A DNA stretch of 64,000 bases from an uncultured Collinsella sp. GTDB taxonomy: Bacteria; Actinomycetota; Coriobacteriia; Coriobacteriales; Coriobacteriaceae. Position numbers and translations under genes: made by a program. Location: assembly GCA_902493375.1 (NCBI GenBank), contig CABUPH010000009.1, forward strand, positions 1 through 64,000. Reading direction: 5' to 3'. The notes beneath the pieces are model-generated. The model searched no databases and was not told the DNA's origin. It saw nothing but the letters and a program-made list of their open reading frames with translations. Positions within the stretch are counted from its first letter, which is position 1, and the number at the start of each line of letters is the position of its first letter. This document shows, in pieces, positions 8,330 to 17,745 of this stretch.

Positions 8330-9124
8330 CTAGCAGAGACTCTCCAGCACGCGACGGAGCTCCTGCTGGACGGCATGGTCGCGGTTACAACCCACCACGC
8401 GATCGGCCACCGCCTTAAGCGCGGGGCGCGCGTTTTCCATCGCGCAACCCGTGCCGACAAAGCGAATGATCTCGTAGTCGTTCATAGAGTCGCCAAACGC
8501 CATAACCTCATCGCGCCCAATGCCGTAATGCTCCGCGAGCTGTGCGATGCCCGAAGCCTTCGACACACCGGGTTGCATGGCATCGATCCACGCGTTGCCT
8601 GAAGGCGCAAAGGTAAAGAGCTGACCGAGTTCGCGCTGTAGCACGTACGCACTGTCCATAACGGCACCGTCGTCGCAAAAGATACTCGCTTTGATGATAT
8701 TTACGCTGGGATCGGGCAGCTCCCAAATGCGCTCGGCATTGGGAAGGTCCTTATCGACCTCGCGCACGAACTTGCACTCGTCATCGAGCAAAAAGGACTT
8801 GGTTCGGTCAAAGAGTGCAAGATGCAGATTGGGAAACGTCCTGACGGCCTGGGCGAGCTTTCGAATCGCCAGGTGCGAATACACCTCGCGGTCTACCAAT
8901 TTGCCGTCGGCGTAGACCTGGGCACCGTTAGCTGCGACAAAGTCCATCTTGTCGCGAACGGGCGCAAAGAACTCGCACAGGCGATCGTAGCGGCGGCCTG
9001 ACGATGCAGCAAAATGTACACCATGCTCGCGTAGCGCCAGGATCAATTCGTAGGTCTCAGGCGGCACCTGGCCATTTTCGTCAAGCAGTGTGCCGTCCAT
9101 ATCGGATGCAATCAGTTTAAACAT
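8330..9124 (-). CDS. Cof-type HAD-IIB phosphatase
   Basis: A second 264-residue HAD-IIB hydrolase, distinct from the one at 7348. Motif I SDMDGTLLDE (D8, D10), motif II AASSGRRYDR, a Lys in the middle (VSKASG) and motif IV GDSMNDYE are all present. The pair is convergent, with the repeat element between. GGGAG lies upstream of the ATG but is built into the long hairpin at 9131-9190, so translation may be controlled by leader folding. Substrate unknown. Confidence 0.88.
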   Translation of the reverse strand: MFKLIASDMDGTLLDENGQVPPETYELILALREHGVHFAASSGRRYDRLCEFFAPVRDKMDFVAANGAQVYADGKLVDREVYSHLAIRKLAQAVRTFPNLHLALFDRTKSFLLDDECKFVREVDKDLPNAERIWELPDPSVNIIKASIFCDDGAVMDSAYVLQRELGQLFTFAPSGNAWIDAMQPGVSKASGIAQLAEHYGIGRDEVMAFGDSMNDYEIIRFVGTGCAMENARPALKAVADRVVGCNRDHAVQQELRRVLESLC

Positions 9125-9130
9125 AGAAAA

Positions 9131-9190
9131 GCTCCCTTCGGGCTTGATGGAATCGGACGTGTATCCGATTCCAACGTACCCAAAGGGAGC
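9131..9190 (-). promoter_or_regulatory. Nested hairpin in the leader of the HAD gene, covering its ribosome site
   Basis: Outer arms GCTCCCTT.GGG (9131-9142) and CCC.AAGGGAGC (9179-9190) pair over 11 of 12 positions; inside is a perfect 9-bp hairpin GGAATCGGA/TCCGATTCC (9149-9172). Read on the minus strand, the outer stem ends in GGGAGC followed by TTTTCT and the ATG, so the GGGAG ribosome site is buried and the element also resembles an attenuator. Ligand or factor unknown. Confidence 0.55.
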
Positions 9191-9284
9191 CCAAATAAGA
9201 CCCCGCAGTCATAAACGTTACAAGGACCTAGCAAATAGCTCACGCGCGCCAGAGGTCCCACGGTCGTGGCGTCAGGCGACACGC

Positions 9285-9340
9285 CAAAGAGTGTCCCCGA
9301 CGGCTAGTCGTTTAAGAACGTCCCCAATGACTAGTCGGCG
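9285..9340. repeat. GTCCC-family repeat units at the ade stop codon
   Basis: Two degenerate units, GTGTCCCCGACGGCTAGTC and the following TTTAAGAACGTCCCCAATG with ACTAGTC, abut and overlap the end of the adenine deaminase gene, whose TAG is part of the ACTAGTC word. The same units recur at 59.74-59.88 kb. Confidence 0.75.
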
Positions 9341-11151
9341 TAGGTGAAGGTAGTGACGTCGAACATGCCCTCGGGGCGAATGCGGAGCGTCGGGATCACC
9401 GGCAGGGGCAGGAAGATGATGCCCATAATGGGGTCGAGTGGCGGCTCAATACCCATCGCGCGCGCCTTGACCATAAAGTCGTCATGCTGTGCGGCCACGT
9501 CCTCGGCAGCGCCTTCGCTCATCAGGCCGCCGAGCGCCAGCGGAATGCGCGCCACGACCTCGCCGTTGCGCACCAGCACGTGACCGCCCTGGTCCACAGC
9601 CTCGACGGCAGCCATCATATCGGCGGCGTTATCGCCCACCACGCACACGTTGTGCGAGTCGTGGCCGATCGTCGAGGCGATGGCACCGCCCGTGATGGTA
9701 AAGCCGCGCACCCAGCCGCGACCGATATGCTTGCCGACCAAGCCCAGACCAGCGGGGCCGTCGCCATCGACGCCCTCGGCCTGCAACGACACGCCACGGC
9801 CATGGCGCTCAATCAGCATAATGCGGCGCAAGTCCTCGTCAGTCTCGGGACGAATCATGCCCGTGATAGCCATGCCCGGGATCACGTCGATAACGGCCTC
9901 GCCCGGCTTAAAGGCATAGTCGAACACGTCGAGCGAAAGCTTCGGCAGCTTAACGGAAGCGCGCAGCTCGTTGGCAAGGGCTGCAACCTCGGCCATCTCG
10001 GGTGCGACCTCACCCACAAAGGAGCCATCCTGCGCCACCAGGGCACCGGCGGCATACACACGATGCGGAGCCTTGGCAAACGTCAGGTCATCGAGCAGCA
10101 GCAGGTCGGCGCGCTTGCCCGGGGCGATCGCACCGCGAAGCTCGTGCGGGTCACGACAACCGTGGTCCAGGCCAAATGCCTCAGCCGTGGAAAGGGACGC
10201 CATGGAGATGGCGACCACCGGGTCGATGCCGGCCTCGATGGCCACGCGGCAGGCGTTGTCGATCATACCGGTCGAAAGCGCGTCGGAGGGAGCGCGGTCG
10301 TCGGTCGCAAAGCAGCAGCGGCGGGCACGGGCGGGATTTTCCAGCAGCATCGAAGACAGGTTAGCCAGATCATGGCTGCACGTGCCCTCGCGCAGCATGA
10401 CATACATGCCGCGGGACAGCTTGTCGAGCGCCTCCTCGGGAATCGTCGACTCGTGGTCGGCGATAATGCCCGCTGCGGCATAGGCGTTGAGGTCCTTACC
10501 GGCGACGAGCGGAGCATGGCCGTCAACCTGCTTGGACGGCGTCTGGTTGGCAGCATCGATGCGAGCACAGGTCTCGGGGTCGGCCATAAATACGCCCGGC
10601 AGGTTCATCATTTCGCCTAGACCAAAGACATCGCCCGGATGCTCGGCAAAAAACGCCTGCATATCGGCGGCGGTAATCACGGCACCGGCCTGCTCGTCGG
10701 GCAGTGCGGGCACACATGAGGGCATCATGTACTTGATGGAGATGGGCGCGCGGCGACCATCCTCAATCATAAAGCGCAAGCCGTCGAGACCAGCAACATT
10801 GGCAATCTCGTGGCTGTCGGCAATGGCGGTGGTGGTACCGCGCGTCGCGGCCATGCGAGCATACTCGGCGGGACGGATGTTCGAAGACTCGATATGCAGG
10901 TGCCCGTCAATAAAGCCGGGAGCGAGATAGCGGCCCTGGCAGTCGATAACCTCGGTCGCCTCGTAGGTGCCGGCGGCATCGTCGCGACCGTCGTAGAGCA
11001 CGCCGACGATTACGCCATCCTTGACGGCAACGCTACCGGGTGCCACGCGCTGGCCATATACGTCGACAATCTGCGCATTGGTAAACAGCGTGTCGACGGG
11101 CACGCGACCCTCGGCAGCGTCGATCACAGACCTCATGACCTCAACGGACAT
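9331..11151 (-). CDS. ade: Adenine deaminase
   Basis: Hydrolyses adenine to hypoxanthine and ammonia; cytoplasmic binuclear metal amidohydrolase, 606 residues, the usual length. Visible marks: PGFIDGHLHIESS (metal His-x-His), ADSHEIANV, a middle DGHAPLVAGKDLNAY and the ATDDRAPSD metal Asp. A C-terminal MGIIFLPLPVIP stretch is typical of the family. It stands alone between repeat-filled spacers. In this genome it would feed hypoxanthine to the purine catabolic cluster 20 kb away, which is an inference. Confidence 0.92.
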   Translation of the reverse strand: MSVEVMRSVIDAAEGRVPVDTLFTNAQIVDVYGQRVAPGSVAVKDGVIVGVLYDGRDDAAGTYEATEVIDCQGRYLAPGFIDGHLHIESSNIRPAEYARMAATRGTTTAIADSHEIANVAGLDGLRFMIEDGRRAPISIKYMMPSCVPALPDEQAGAVITAADMQAFFAEHPGDVFGLGEMMNLPGVFMADPETCARIDAANQTPSKQVDGHAPLVAGKDLNAYAAAGIIADHESTIPEEALDKLSRGMYVMLREGTCSHDLANLSSMLLENPARARRCCFATDDRAPSDALSTGMIDNACRVAIEAGIDPVVAISMASLSTAEAFGLDHGCRDPHELRGAIAPGKRADLLLLDDLTFAKAPHRVYAAGALVAQDGSFVGEVAPEMAEVAALANELRASVKLPKLSLDVFDYAFKPGEAVIDVIPGMAITGMIRPETDEDLRRIMLIERHGRGVSLQAEGVDGDGPAGLGLVGKHIGRGWVRGFTITGGAIASTIGHDSHNVCVVGDNAADMMAAVEAVDQGGHVLVRNGEVVARIPLALGGLMSEGAAEDVAAQHDDFMVKARAMGIEPPLDPIMGIIFLPLPVIPTLRIRPEGMFDVTTFTYAD

Positions 11152-11279
11152 ACATACTCCTTTAACTGTAGAAATAACTGCGGAGCGGACGAGCCTTCAC
11201 CGCAGCAAGCCAATAGCAATTGTATGCCCAAAAGAAGGTCCCGCTAACACCCCGTCCGCTTAACGGCACACGCCGCTTG

Positions 11280-11360
11280 GCGCAATGGGGACAGGTTACT
11301 TTGCACCAATGACAAGGAGTGTCCCAAAGTGCCGGCACAAAAGGAACGTCCCCAAGTGCC
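11280..11360. repeat. Degenerate GTCCC-family repeats
   Basis: The spacer between ade and tyrS holds three degenerate family words: GGGGACAGGTTACTTTGCAC, GTGTCCCAAAGTGCCGGCAC and ACGTCCCCAAGTGCC. They share GGGAC/GTCCC and TGCCGGCA with the palindrome at 59.6 kb. No gene. Confidence 0.65.
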
Positions 11361-11395
11361 AAAAAAGCCGCAGCCGGAATCGTTCCGGCTGCGGC
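11361..11395 (-). terminator. Rho-independent terminator of tyrS
   Basis: Perfect 13-bp stem GCCGCAGCCGGAA/TTCCGGCTGCGGC with a 3-nt loop, followed on the minus strand by T6. It lies 30 nt behind the tyrS stop. Confidence 0.95.
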
Positions 11396-11425
11396 CCTAT
11401 TGCACATGTTAGGTTGACCTACTTG

Positions 11426-12637
11426 CTAGACCAACTTAAAGCCCTTGCGCTTGCCTACTGAGAGGGTGTCGCCCAGCTTGAGGGCGCTCGGGTCGATGTT
11501 GTAGCTCTTGGGAGCCACCGCCTCGCCGTTGATCTTGACGCCGCCGCCGTCAATGTCGCGACGGGCCTGGCCGGCGCTCGCCGAAAGGCCCAGGTCCTTA
11601 AGCAGGCCTGCGAGGTAGATCTGGCCCTCGTCGTTGACGGTCAGCTCGACATGCTTCTCGGGGAAGTCGGCAAGCTGGCCCTCCTTGAACACGCGGTCGA
11701 ACTCGGCCTGAGCCTCGTCACCGGCACCGGCGCCGTGATAGGTGTCGCACAGGTCGCGGCCCAGCGCGCGCTTGAGCTCATAGGGATCGGCGGAACCGTC
11801 GGCCAGGGCAGCGTCGATCTTGTCGACCTCGGCCGGGGTGAGCGAGCTGGCCAGACGATAGTACTTGCCGATCATCTCGTCGGGGATGGACATCGTCTTG
11901 CCGAACATATCCTTGGGAGCATCGGTCAGGCCGATGTAGTTGCCGTAGGACTTGGACATCTTGCGCACGCCATCGGTGCCCTCGAGCAGCGGCATGGTAA
12001 GCGCGATCTGCGGCTCCATGCCCATCTTCTCCATGAGCTCGCGGCCGGCGAGCAGGTTGAAGAGCTGGTCGGTGCCGCCCATCTCCACGTCGGCCTTGAT
12101 CTGAACGGAGTCGAAGGCCTGCATCACGGGGTACAGGAACTCGTGGAGGGCGATCGGCGTCTGGGACTGGTAGCGCTTGGTAAAGTCATCGCGCTCGAGG
12201 ATGCGGGCGACGGTGAACTTGGAGCACACCTGCAGCAGGCCGGCCAGATCCATCGACAGGATCCAGTCGCCGTTGTGCACGATGGTGGTCTTCTCGGGAT
12301 CCAGGATCTTCATGGCCTGGCTCACGTAGGTCTCGGCGTTGGCCTCAATCTGCTCCTGCGAAAGCTGCGGGCGGGTGGAATTCTTGCCCGAAGGATCGCC
12401 GATCAGTGCGGTGCCGTTACCGATGATGAGGGTGACCTTGTGGCCCAGGTCCTGGAACTGACGCATCTTACGCAGGGGCACGGCATGGCCCAGGTGCAGG
12501 TCGGGGCTGGTGGGATCGACGCCGAGCTTGATGTTGAGGGGCTCGCCCTTCTCAAGCTTCTTGCGAAGGTCGGCCTCGGGGACGATCTGCGCTGCGCCCG
12601 AGGTGATGATACGCATTTGCTCGTCGACAGACAGCAT
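11426..12637 (-). CDS. tyrS: Tyrosyl-tRNA synthetase
   Basis: Charges tRNA-Tyr; class I cytoplasmic enzyme, 403 residues. The HIGH-like motif is PDLHLGHAVP, the tyrosine-binding region follows in the Rossmann core, and KMSKS occurs in VRKMSKSYGN. An S4-like RNA-binding domain fills the C-terminus (ASAGQARRDIDGGGVKING). Length and motif spacing match the TyrRZ-type with the long linker. GGAGG lies ~7 nt before the ATG. The 97-nt leader is too short for a T-box, so regulation by tRNA is not indicated. Confidence 0.95.
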   Translation of the reverse strand: MLSVDEQMRIITSGAAQIVPEADLRKKLEKGEPLNIKLGVDPTSPDLHLGHAVPLRKMRQFQDLGHKVTLIIGNGTALIGDPSGKNSTRPQLSQEQIEANAETYVSQAMKILDPEKTTIVHNGDWILSMDLAGLLQVCSKFTVARILERDDFTKRYQSQTPIALHEFLYPVMQAFDSVQIKADVEMGGTDQLFNLLAGRELMEKMGMEPQIALTMPLLEGTDGVRKMSKSYGNYIGLTDAPKDMFGKTMSIPDEMIGKYYRLASSLTPAEVDKIDAALADGSADPYELKRALGRDLCDTYHGAGAGDEAQAEFDRVFKEGQLADFPEKHVELTVNDEGQIYLAGLLKDLGLSASAGQARRDIDGGGVKINGEAVAPKSYNIDPSALKLGDTLSVGKRKGFKLV

Positions 12638-12734
12638 TGGGTATCCTCCTTTTGCTATAGCACCCTCACCGGATACGGCGGTGCTCGAAGTTCATAAACC
12701 CACTCATAATAACCAAAACGGCGCGGCCGAACAC

Positions 12735-14711
12735 CTACGACAGGAAAATCCTCGTCCTGCCGCACGCGTCGATAACGACCGGCAAACGCGTGCCGTCACG
12801 TTCGACCAAAAAGCGCGCCTGCTGACGGCGCGAGCAGTCACGGCAACGGACCTGCCCCGTTGCATCCGTGGCGCAGGCGCCCTCGGCAGTCAGCAAGCAG
12901 TGCTCGCACACCATGATCTCGGGACGGTCGGCATCGACAGGCCCCAAGACACCGGGGCAAGCGGCAAGCTCGGCAACACGCTCCGCATCATTGCCGAGCA
13001 ACTCGGCCGACAAGCACACCCGCCCCGCACCGAGTCCGCGCAGCCAGGTAAGCGTGGCCCGATTGGCACAGAACACCGGCGCCGCCACGTCAAACGTTGT
13101 GCCCAGCTCGCGGGCCATCGCCACTTGTCCCAGATTGCGGCAGACGACGCGCCCGGCACGCTGCATAAGCGCCCGAGTCCGCTCGGCGTCGCCCGCGCGG
13201 CACACTTCGTCGAGCACCACCGTTGTATCGGACAGATCTCGCTCATCGCGCGGACCCACATCCATCAGCTCCCAGGCAAAGACCATACGAGCAAAATCCT
13301 CGCGCTTTACCGGCCCCGCCGACCCCGCCAACTCCGTCGACGCGCCGCCATCCACCGCAGCGTCCTCAAAGGGCAGCACCTCAACGGCACGCGCAACGGG
13401 CGCAATCGCATCCGCCTCGGCCCGCATGCGCTCCAACACCGCCGTCGTCTGATCCAACACGCCGGCGCTGCGAATCAGATAGACCTCGCAGCCCGCGTCC
13501 ACCTTACGCTTGCAATGCACGACGACGCGCTTCCCCGCTGCGGCATCCACCGGGCAGGGCACCTGCGGCCAGCGCTTGGGCACATCGGGACGCGCGTCGA
13601 CACCCGGATAGAACCGAATCTCGAGCGTGTCACCCGCCGCCACGGCGGCATCGAGCTCAACGGTCACCTCTTCGTGGCCCACAGCGACCAAGCGCCCCAC
13701 GCGCACGCCCTGGTTGATCGCGCGCTCAAAGCTCATGAGCTCGGCACCCGAACGACCCCGCAGGTAAGCATCGGTAAACCCACGGTTAAACGACCTTCCC
13801 AGCTCGCGTTCAAGCTCTTCCACGGCACCGGAGTCCCACGCGCCGTCGCACAGCATATCGAGTGCCCGACGCCACACCCTCACCACGTTGAATACGTAAT
13901 CGGGATTCTTCATGCGTCCCTCGATCTTGAGCGATGCCACGCCGGCGGCAACAAGCTCGGGCAGGTGCGCGATACCCAGATAGTCACGCGGACAAAGCAG
14001 GCGGTCTCCCTCGACGGCAACAACACTCTGCCCCGCCTCGTCCACTAGGTCGTACGCCAGACGGCACGGCTGCGTGCAGTCGCCGCGCATCGCCGAGCGC
14101 CCACGCCGCAGGGCCGAGAACTCGCACGCCCCCGAATAGCCGATGCAAATCGCACCGTGGCAGAATACCTCGATGGGCACGCCCGTGGCACATAGCGCCG
14201 CAATCTCGTCGACCGTCAGCTCGCGTGCCGTCGTCACGCGCTCGACCCCCAGTTCATCGGCGGCAAGCCGCACGGCACCCTCGCTATGAGCGCCCGCCTG
14301 CGTGGACAGGTGAATCTCGACCCCGGGAATCGCCGCGCGCAGCGCGCAGGCCAACCCGGCATCGGCGACAATCAGAGCATCGGCGCCCAGCTCCAGTGCA
14401 TGAGCTCCCAACGCCACCGCGTCGGACAACTCATCGTCAAACACGAACACGTTGAGCGTTACGTACACATGCACGCCATGGGCATGCGCCACGGCGCAGC
14501 CGCGCGCAAACTCGTTATCCGTAAAGCCATGGGCGCTCACACGGGCGTTAAAGCCGCCCAACCCCGCATAGATGGCATCGGCACCCGCGGCGATAGCCGC
14601 AAGCATCTGGTCGAGTCCGCCCGCCGGCGCCAGCAGCTCGGGCAGCGCCGCACTGACAACATCCAATCCAGTCTCGTATTGTCCGCTCGGCCCCATCGTC
14701 CGAATCGCCAT
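12735..14711 (-). CDS. U32 family peptidase-like protein
   Basis: A 658-residue U32 protein. The head ELLAPAGGLDQMLAAIAAGA, the middle EVFCHGAICIGYSGACEFS (the U32 signature with its Cys) and CTQPCRLAY are characteristic. The C-terminal end carries CEHC and CRDC pairs that could bind metal. Relatives include RlhA/TrhP, which hydroxylate 23S rRNA or tRNA, so RNA modification is more likely than proteolysis. AAGGAG precedes the ATG at 14711; the in-frame ATG at 14738 is less well placed. A second, longer paralogue is encoded at 54218. Confidence 0.85.
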   Translation of the reverse strand: MAIRTMGPSGQYETGLDVVSAALPELLAPAGGLDQMLAAIAAGADAIYAGLGGFNARVSAHGFTDNEFARGCAVAHAHGVHVYVTLNVFVFDDELSDAVALGAHALELGADALIVADAGLACALRAAIPGVEIHLSTQAGAHSEGAVRLAADELGVERVTTARELTVDEIAALCATGVPIEVFCHGAICIGYSGACEFSALRRGRSAMRGDCTQPCRLAYDLVDEAGQSVVAVEGDRLLCPRDYLGIAHLPELVAAGVASLKIEGRMKNPDYVFNVVRVWRRALDMLCDGAWDSGAVEELERELGRSFNRGFTDAYLRGRSGAELMSFERAINQGVRVGRLVAVGHEEVTVELDAAVAAGDTLEIRFYPGVDARPDVPKRWPQVPCPVDAAAGKRVVVHCKRKVDAGCEVYLIRSAGVLDQTTAVLERMRAEADAIAPVARAVEVLPFEDAAVDGGASTELAGSAGPVKREDFARMVFAWELMDVGPRDERDLSDTTVVLDEVCRAGDAERTRALMQRAGRVVCRNLGQVAMARELGTTFDVAAPVFCANRATLTWLRGLGAGRVCLSAELLGNDAERVAELAACPGVLGPVDADRPEIMVCEHCLLTAEGACATDATGQVRCRDCSRRQQARFLVERDGTRLPVVIDACGRTRIFLS

Positions 14712-14873
14712 CGACAAACTCCTTACCAAGGTATGCATTCACTCTGAAAAATGCCGTCTTCCAGCATACACGAGGCCTCGCGCGCCCCGTTTGGTTTATC
14801 GTGTAATAACTTATGTCCATCCTGCCCCGACGGCACATCCACCGTCTGGCACGACATACCTGGAGGTCAATAT

Positions 14874-17090
14874 ATGGGTCCTCGCCAACGACAGGGACAC
14901 AGCCGTTCAAAGACGCACGCCCTGCCCATAATCCTGCTCTCGTTTTTGGGCTTTCTGCTGATTGCGGGCGTGGCGTTTGGCATCGGCATGGTCGGTAACG
15001 TCAACCGCTGGCTGTCCGATCTGCCCGACTACACCGACGCCAACGCGTATCTGGTGAGCGAGCCCACCGAGATCGTCGACTGTAACGGCAACAAGATCGC
15101 GAGCTTCTACACGCAAAACCGCAAGTCCATCACCAAGGACGAGGTCTCCCCCTACGTGCTGCAGGGCACCGTTGACGTCGAGGACGAGCGCTTCTACGAG
15201 CACGGCGGTATCGACCTGTGGGGTATCGCGCGTGCTGCGGTGGCAACCCTCGGCGGCGGGCACGAAGGCGCCTCGACGATCACCCAGCAGCTTGTGCGCA
15301 ACACCATCCTGCAGGAGGAGCAATTCGACTCGACCATTGAGCGTAAGGTGCGCGAGGCCTACATCGCCATCAAGATGGAGGACATGTACTCCAAAGACGA
15401 GATCCTCATGATGTACCTCAACACCATCTATTACGGCCACGGCGCCTACGGCATCGAGGCCGCAGCCGAGACCTATCTGTCCAAGAGCGCCGCCGACCTC
15501 ACCCTGAGCGAGGCCGCGCTACTCATCGGCCTTCCCAACTCGCCTTCGCAGTACGACCCCACGGTCAATCCCGATCTGGCACTGTCTCGCCGCAACAAGG
15601 TTCTCGACAACATGCTGCGCCTGGGCCACATCACCCAGGAGGAGCACGATGCCGCACAGGCCGAGCCCATCACCCTCAATGTGACCGAAATCTCGGGCAG
15701 CGGCGTCGACGTATACTCGCAGCCCTACTTTGTCTCCTACGTCAAGCAGCTGCTGGAGCAGGAGTTCTCGACCGACGTGCTCTTTAAGGGCGGCCTGACC
15801 GTCAAGACCACCATCGACCCCACGATGCAGCAGGTGGCAGAGAATGCCGTCCGCGAGCAGCTCGACACGCTCTCGCTTGACGGCCTGGACATGGGCATGG
15901 TCGTCGTCGACCCCAAGACCGGCTACATCAAGTGCATGGTGGGCGGCTACGACTACAACGCCGACGAGAACCACGTAAACCATGCCACGGCCAAGCGTCC
16001 CGTCGGCTCCACCTTTAAGGCCTTTACGCTGGCAACTGCCATCCAAAACGGCATGAACCCCAACGTCACCCTCAACTGCAACTCGCCGCTCAAGGCCAAG
16101 GGCACCACGACCGAGGTCCAAAATTACGCCAACCAGAGCTACGGCAACATCACGCTTAAGCAGGCGACGGCATACTCCTCCAACACCGGCTACATCCAGG
16201 TGGCGGAAGCCGTCGGCAACAGCAAGATCATCTCGCTCGTCAAAAAGCTCGGCATCGACCCCGCCAAGGACAACATCGAGGACGTTCCCGTCATGACGCT
16301 CGGCACCGGCTCGATCTCGCCACTCGAGATGGCCGCCGCCTACGCGACGTTTGCCAACGGCGGCTACTATCGCCAGCCGATCGCCATCACCGAGATTGAT
16401 TCTCGTACCGGTTCGGTGCTGTACCAGCACACCGACAATCCCTCACAGGTGCTTACCGAGGGCGAGGCCGCCGCGGTCACCGATGTTCTGTCCGGCGTCA
16501 TGAAGGGCAGCGGTACGGGTGCTGCCGGCGCCCTGAGTGTCAACCAGCCCTATGCCGGCAAGACGGGCACCACCGACAACACCACCAACCTTTGGTTCTG
16601 CGGCTATACCCCGCAGCTGGCGTGCGCCCTGTGGACCGGCTATTCCGCGGGCGAGATCCCCATCCAAAAGTACGGCACGGACCTGCTGGGCGACAGCACC
16701 AACCTGCCTGTCTTTAAGCGGTTTATGAACACCGTTCTGACCGGTACCGAGCGCGAGGAGTTTGCGACCGGAACGGCGCCCACCTACAAGAACAACAGCG
16801 TCTGGAAGTTCTACGGCACCAACAACACCAAGAAGTCGGAGAACGACGACAAGGACGAGGACGAAGAGGAAGAGGAAACCACCACAACAACTACCACGAC
16901 GACCACGACCACCGAGACCACGGGCGGCGACACCACCGGCGGCACCGGTACGACCGGTGGCTCGACGGGCGGCTCCACTGGTGGCTCGACGGGCGGCTCC
17001 ACTGGTGGCTCGACCGGCGGCGATGGCGGCACGCCTACGCCTACGCCCACTCCCGACCCCTCGCCCACGCCTGACGATACGGTCGGCTAA
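14874..17090 (+). CDS. Class A penicillin-binding protein (PBP1A family)
   Basis: Bifunctional peptidoglycan glycosyltransferase/transpeptidase, 738 residues, anchored by one N-terminal helix (IILLSFLGFLLIAGVAFGIG). GT51 motifs: VEDERFYEHGGID with the catalytic Glu, GASTITQQLVRN, and RKVREAYIAIKME. Transpeptidase motifs: STFK (nucleophile Ser), SSN in AYSSNTGY, and KTGTTDNT. After the catalytic domain comes a low-complexity tail: Asp/Glu-rich, then poly-Thr, GGST repeats and a TP-rich end, presumably a wall-spanning linker. The start at 14874 has GGAGG seven nt upstream; upstream in-frame codons run through the promoter region. Confidence 0.93.
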   Translation: MGPRQRQGHSRSKTHALPIILLSFLGFLLIAGVAFGIGMVGNVNRWLSDLPDYTDANAYLVSEPTEIVDCNGNKIASFYTQNRKSITKDEVSPYVLQGTVDVEDERFYEHGGIDLWGIARAAVATLGGGHEGASTITQQLVRNTILQEEQFDSTIERKVREAYIAIKMEDMYSKDEILMMYLNTIYYGHGAYGIEAAAETYLSKSAADLTLSEAALLIGLPNSPSQYDPTVNPDLALSRRNKVLDNMLRLGHITQEEHDAAQAEPITLNVTEISGSGVDVYSQPYFVSYVKQLLEQEFSTDVLFKGGLTVKTTIDPTMQQVAENAVREQLDTLSLDGLDMGMVVVDPKTGYIKCMVGGYDYNADENHVNHATAKRPVGSTFKAFTLATAIQNGMNPNVTLNCNSPLKAKGTTTEVQNYANQSYGNITLKQATAYSSNTGYIQVAEAVGNSKIISLVKKLGIDPAKDNIEDVPVMTLGTGSISPLEMAAAYATFANGGYYRQPIAITEIDSRTGSVLYQHTDNPSQVLTEGEAAAVTDVLSGVMKGSGTGAAGALSVNQPYAGKTGTTDNTTNLWFCGYTPQLACALWTGYSAGEIPIQKYGTDLLGDSTNLPVFKRFMNTVLTGTEREEFATGTAPTYKNNSVWKFYGTNNTKKSENDDKDEDEEEEETTTTTTTTTTTTETTGGDTTGGTGTTGGSTGGSTGGSTGGSTGGSTGGDGGTPTPTPTPDPSPTPDDTVG
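16956..17021 (+). repeat. 24-bp tandem repeat coding GGST units
   Basis: Units at 16956-16979, 16980-17003 and a partial one at 17004-17021 (GGTGGCTCGAC then GGCGGC), each encoding two Gly-Gly-Ser-Thr blocks of the PBP tail. The near-identity points to recent slippage, and length variation between strains is expected. Confidence 0.9.
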
Positions 17091-17113
17091 GAAGTACGCG
17101 ACTAAAGCCAACA

Positions 17114-17152
17114 AGGCCCCGAGCAGCTTATTGAACTGCTCGGGGCCTTTTA
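17114..17152 (+). terminator. Rho-independent terminator of the PBP gene
   Basis: GGCCCCGAGCAG pairs with CTGCTCGGGGCC across a 9-nt loop and is followed by TTTTAG. Confidence 0.93.
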
Positions 17153-17274
17153 GTTTGAAGCGACCTGGTGGGCGGTCTTTATACCGGCAAACAAAAAGGG
17201 GTACCGACCAACGTCGATGCCCCTTACAAGCCACTATGTCAGCGCACGCAATGCCGAGCGCACGGCCCGCACAC

Positions 17275-17712
17275 CTACTTGCGAGAATTGCTCAGCTTAT
17301 TGATCAGCGCCTCGAGGCGCTCGCCGTCCTCGGCCGTCTGGGCAATAACCAAAATCGTATCGTTGCCGGCAAGCGAGCCAAGCACATCGGGCAACTCTGC
17401 CGCATCAACGGCGGCGGCGATGCCGGAAGCCGTGCCAGGCTGAGCCTTGATCATAACCAGATTATCGGTACGCAGAACGCCCGTTACGAGCTCGGAAACC
17501 ATACGCTGCAGGTGCAGGTCCTCTGCCAGAACATAGATGCCCTCAGGGAGCTTACGCAGCCCCATATCGGCAATATCGCGAGAGACAGTCGCCTGCGTGC
17601 AATCAAAGCCCATAGCACGGAGCTCATCGACCAGCACGCGCTGCGTGCGGACATCCTTATTGCGCACAATATCTCTAATGGCATCCTGGCGCCCATTGCG
17701 TTTTTTAGCCAT
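17275..17712 (-). CDS. argR: Arginine repressor ArgR
   Basis: A 145-residue hexameric transcription factor that senses arginine. The N-terminal winged HTH contains the Ser-Arg pair of the family in QATVSRDIADMGLRKL. The C-terminal half has the oligomerisation and arginine-binding segment with GNDTILVIAQ. I start at 17712, where GAGAGGG precedes the ATG; an in-frame codon at 17745 lies inside a palindrome and lacks a ribosome site. No arginine biosynthesis or deiminase genes are nearby, so its targets lie elsewhere, plus probably its own promoter. Confidence 0.92.
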   Translation of the reverse strand: MAKKRNGRQDAIRDIVRNKDVRTQRVLVDELRAMGFDCTQATVSRDIADMGLRKLPEGIYVLAEDLHLQRMVSELVTGVLRTDNLVMIKAQPGTASGIAAAVDAAELPDVLGSLAGNDTILVIAQTAEDGERLEALINKLSNSRK

Positions 17713-17745
17713 ACAAACCCTCTCTCCAAAAGATGGCGGAGACAA

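Noticed and set aside
12638..12734. T-box leader before tyrS
   Set aside because: The spacer is only 97 nt and shows neither a specifier loop nor a TGG-type antiterminator bulge.
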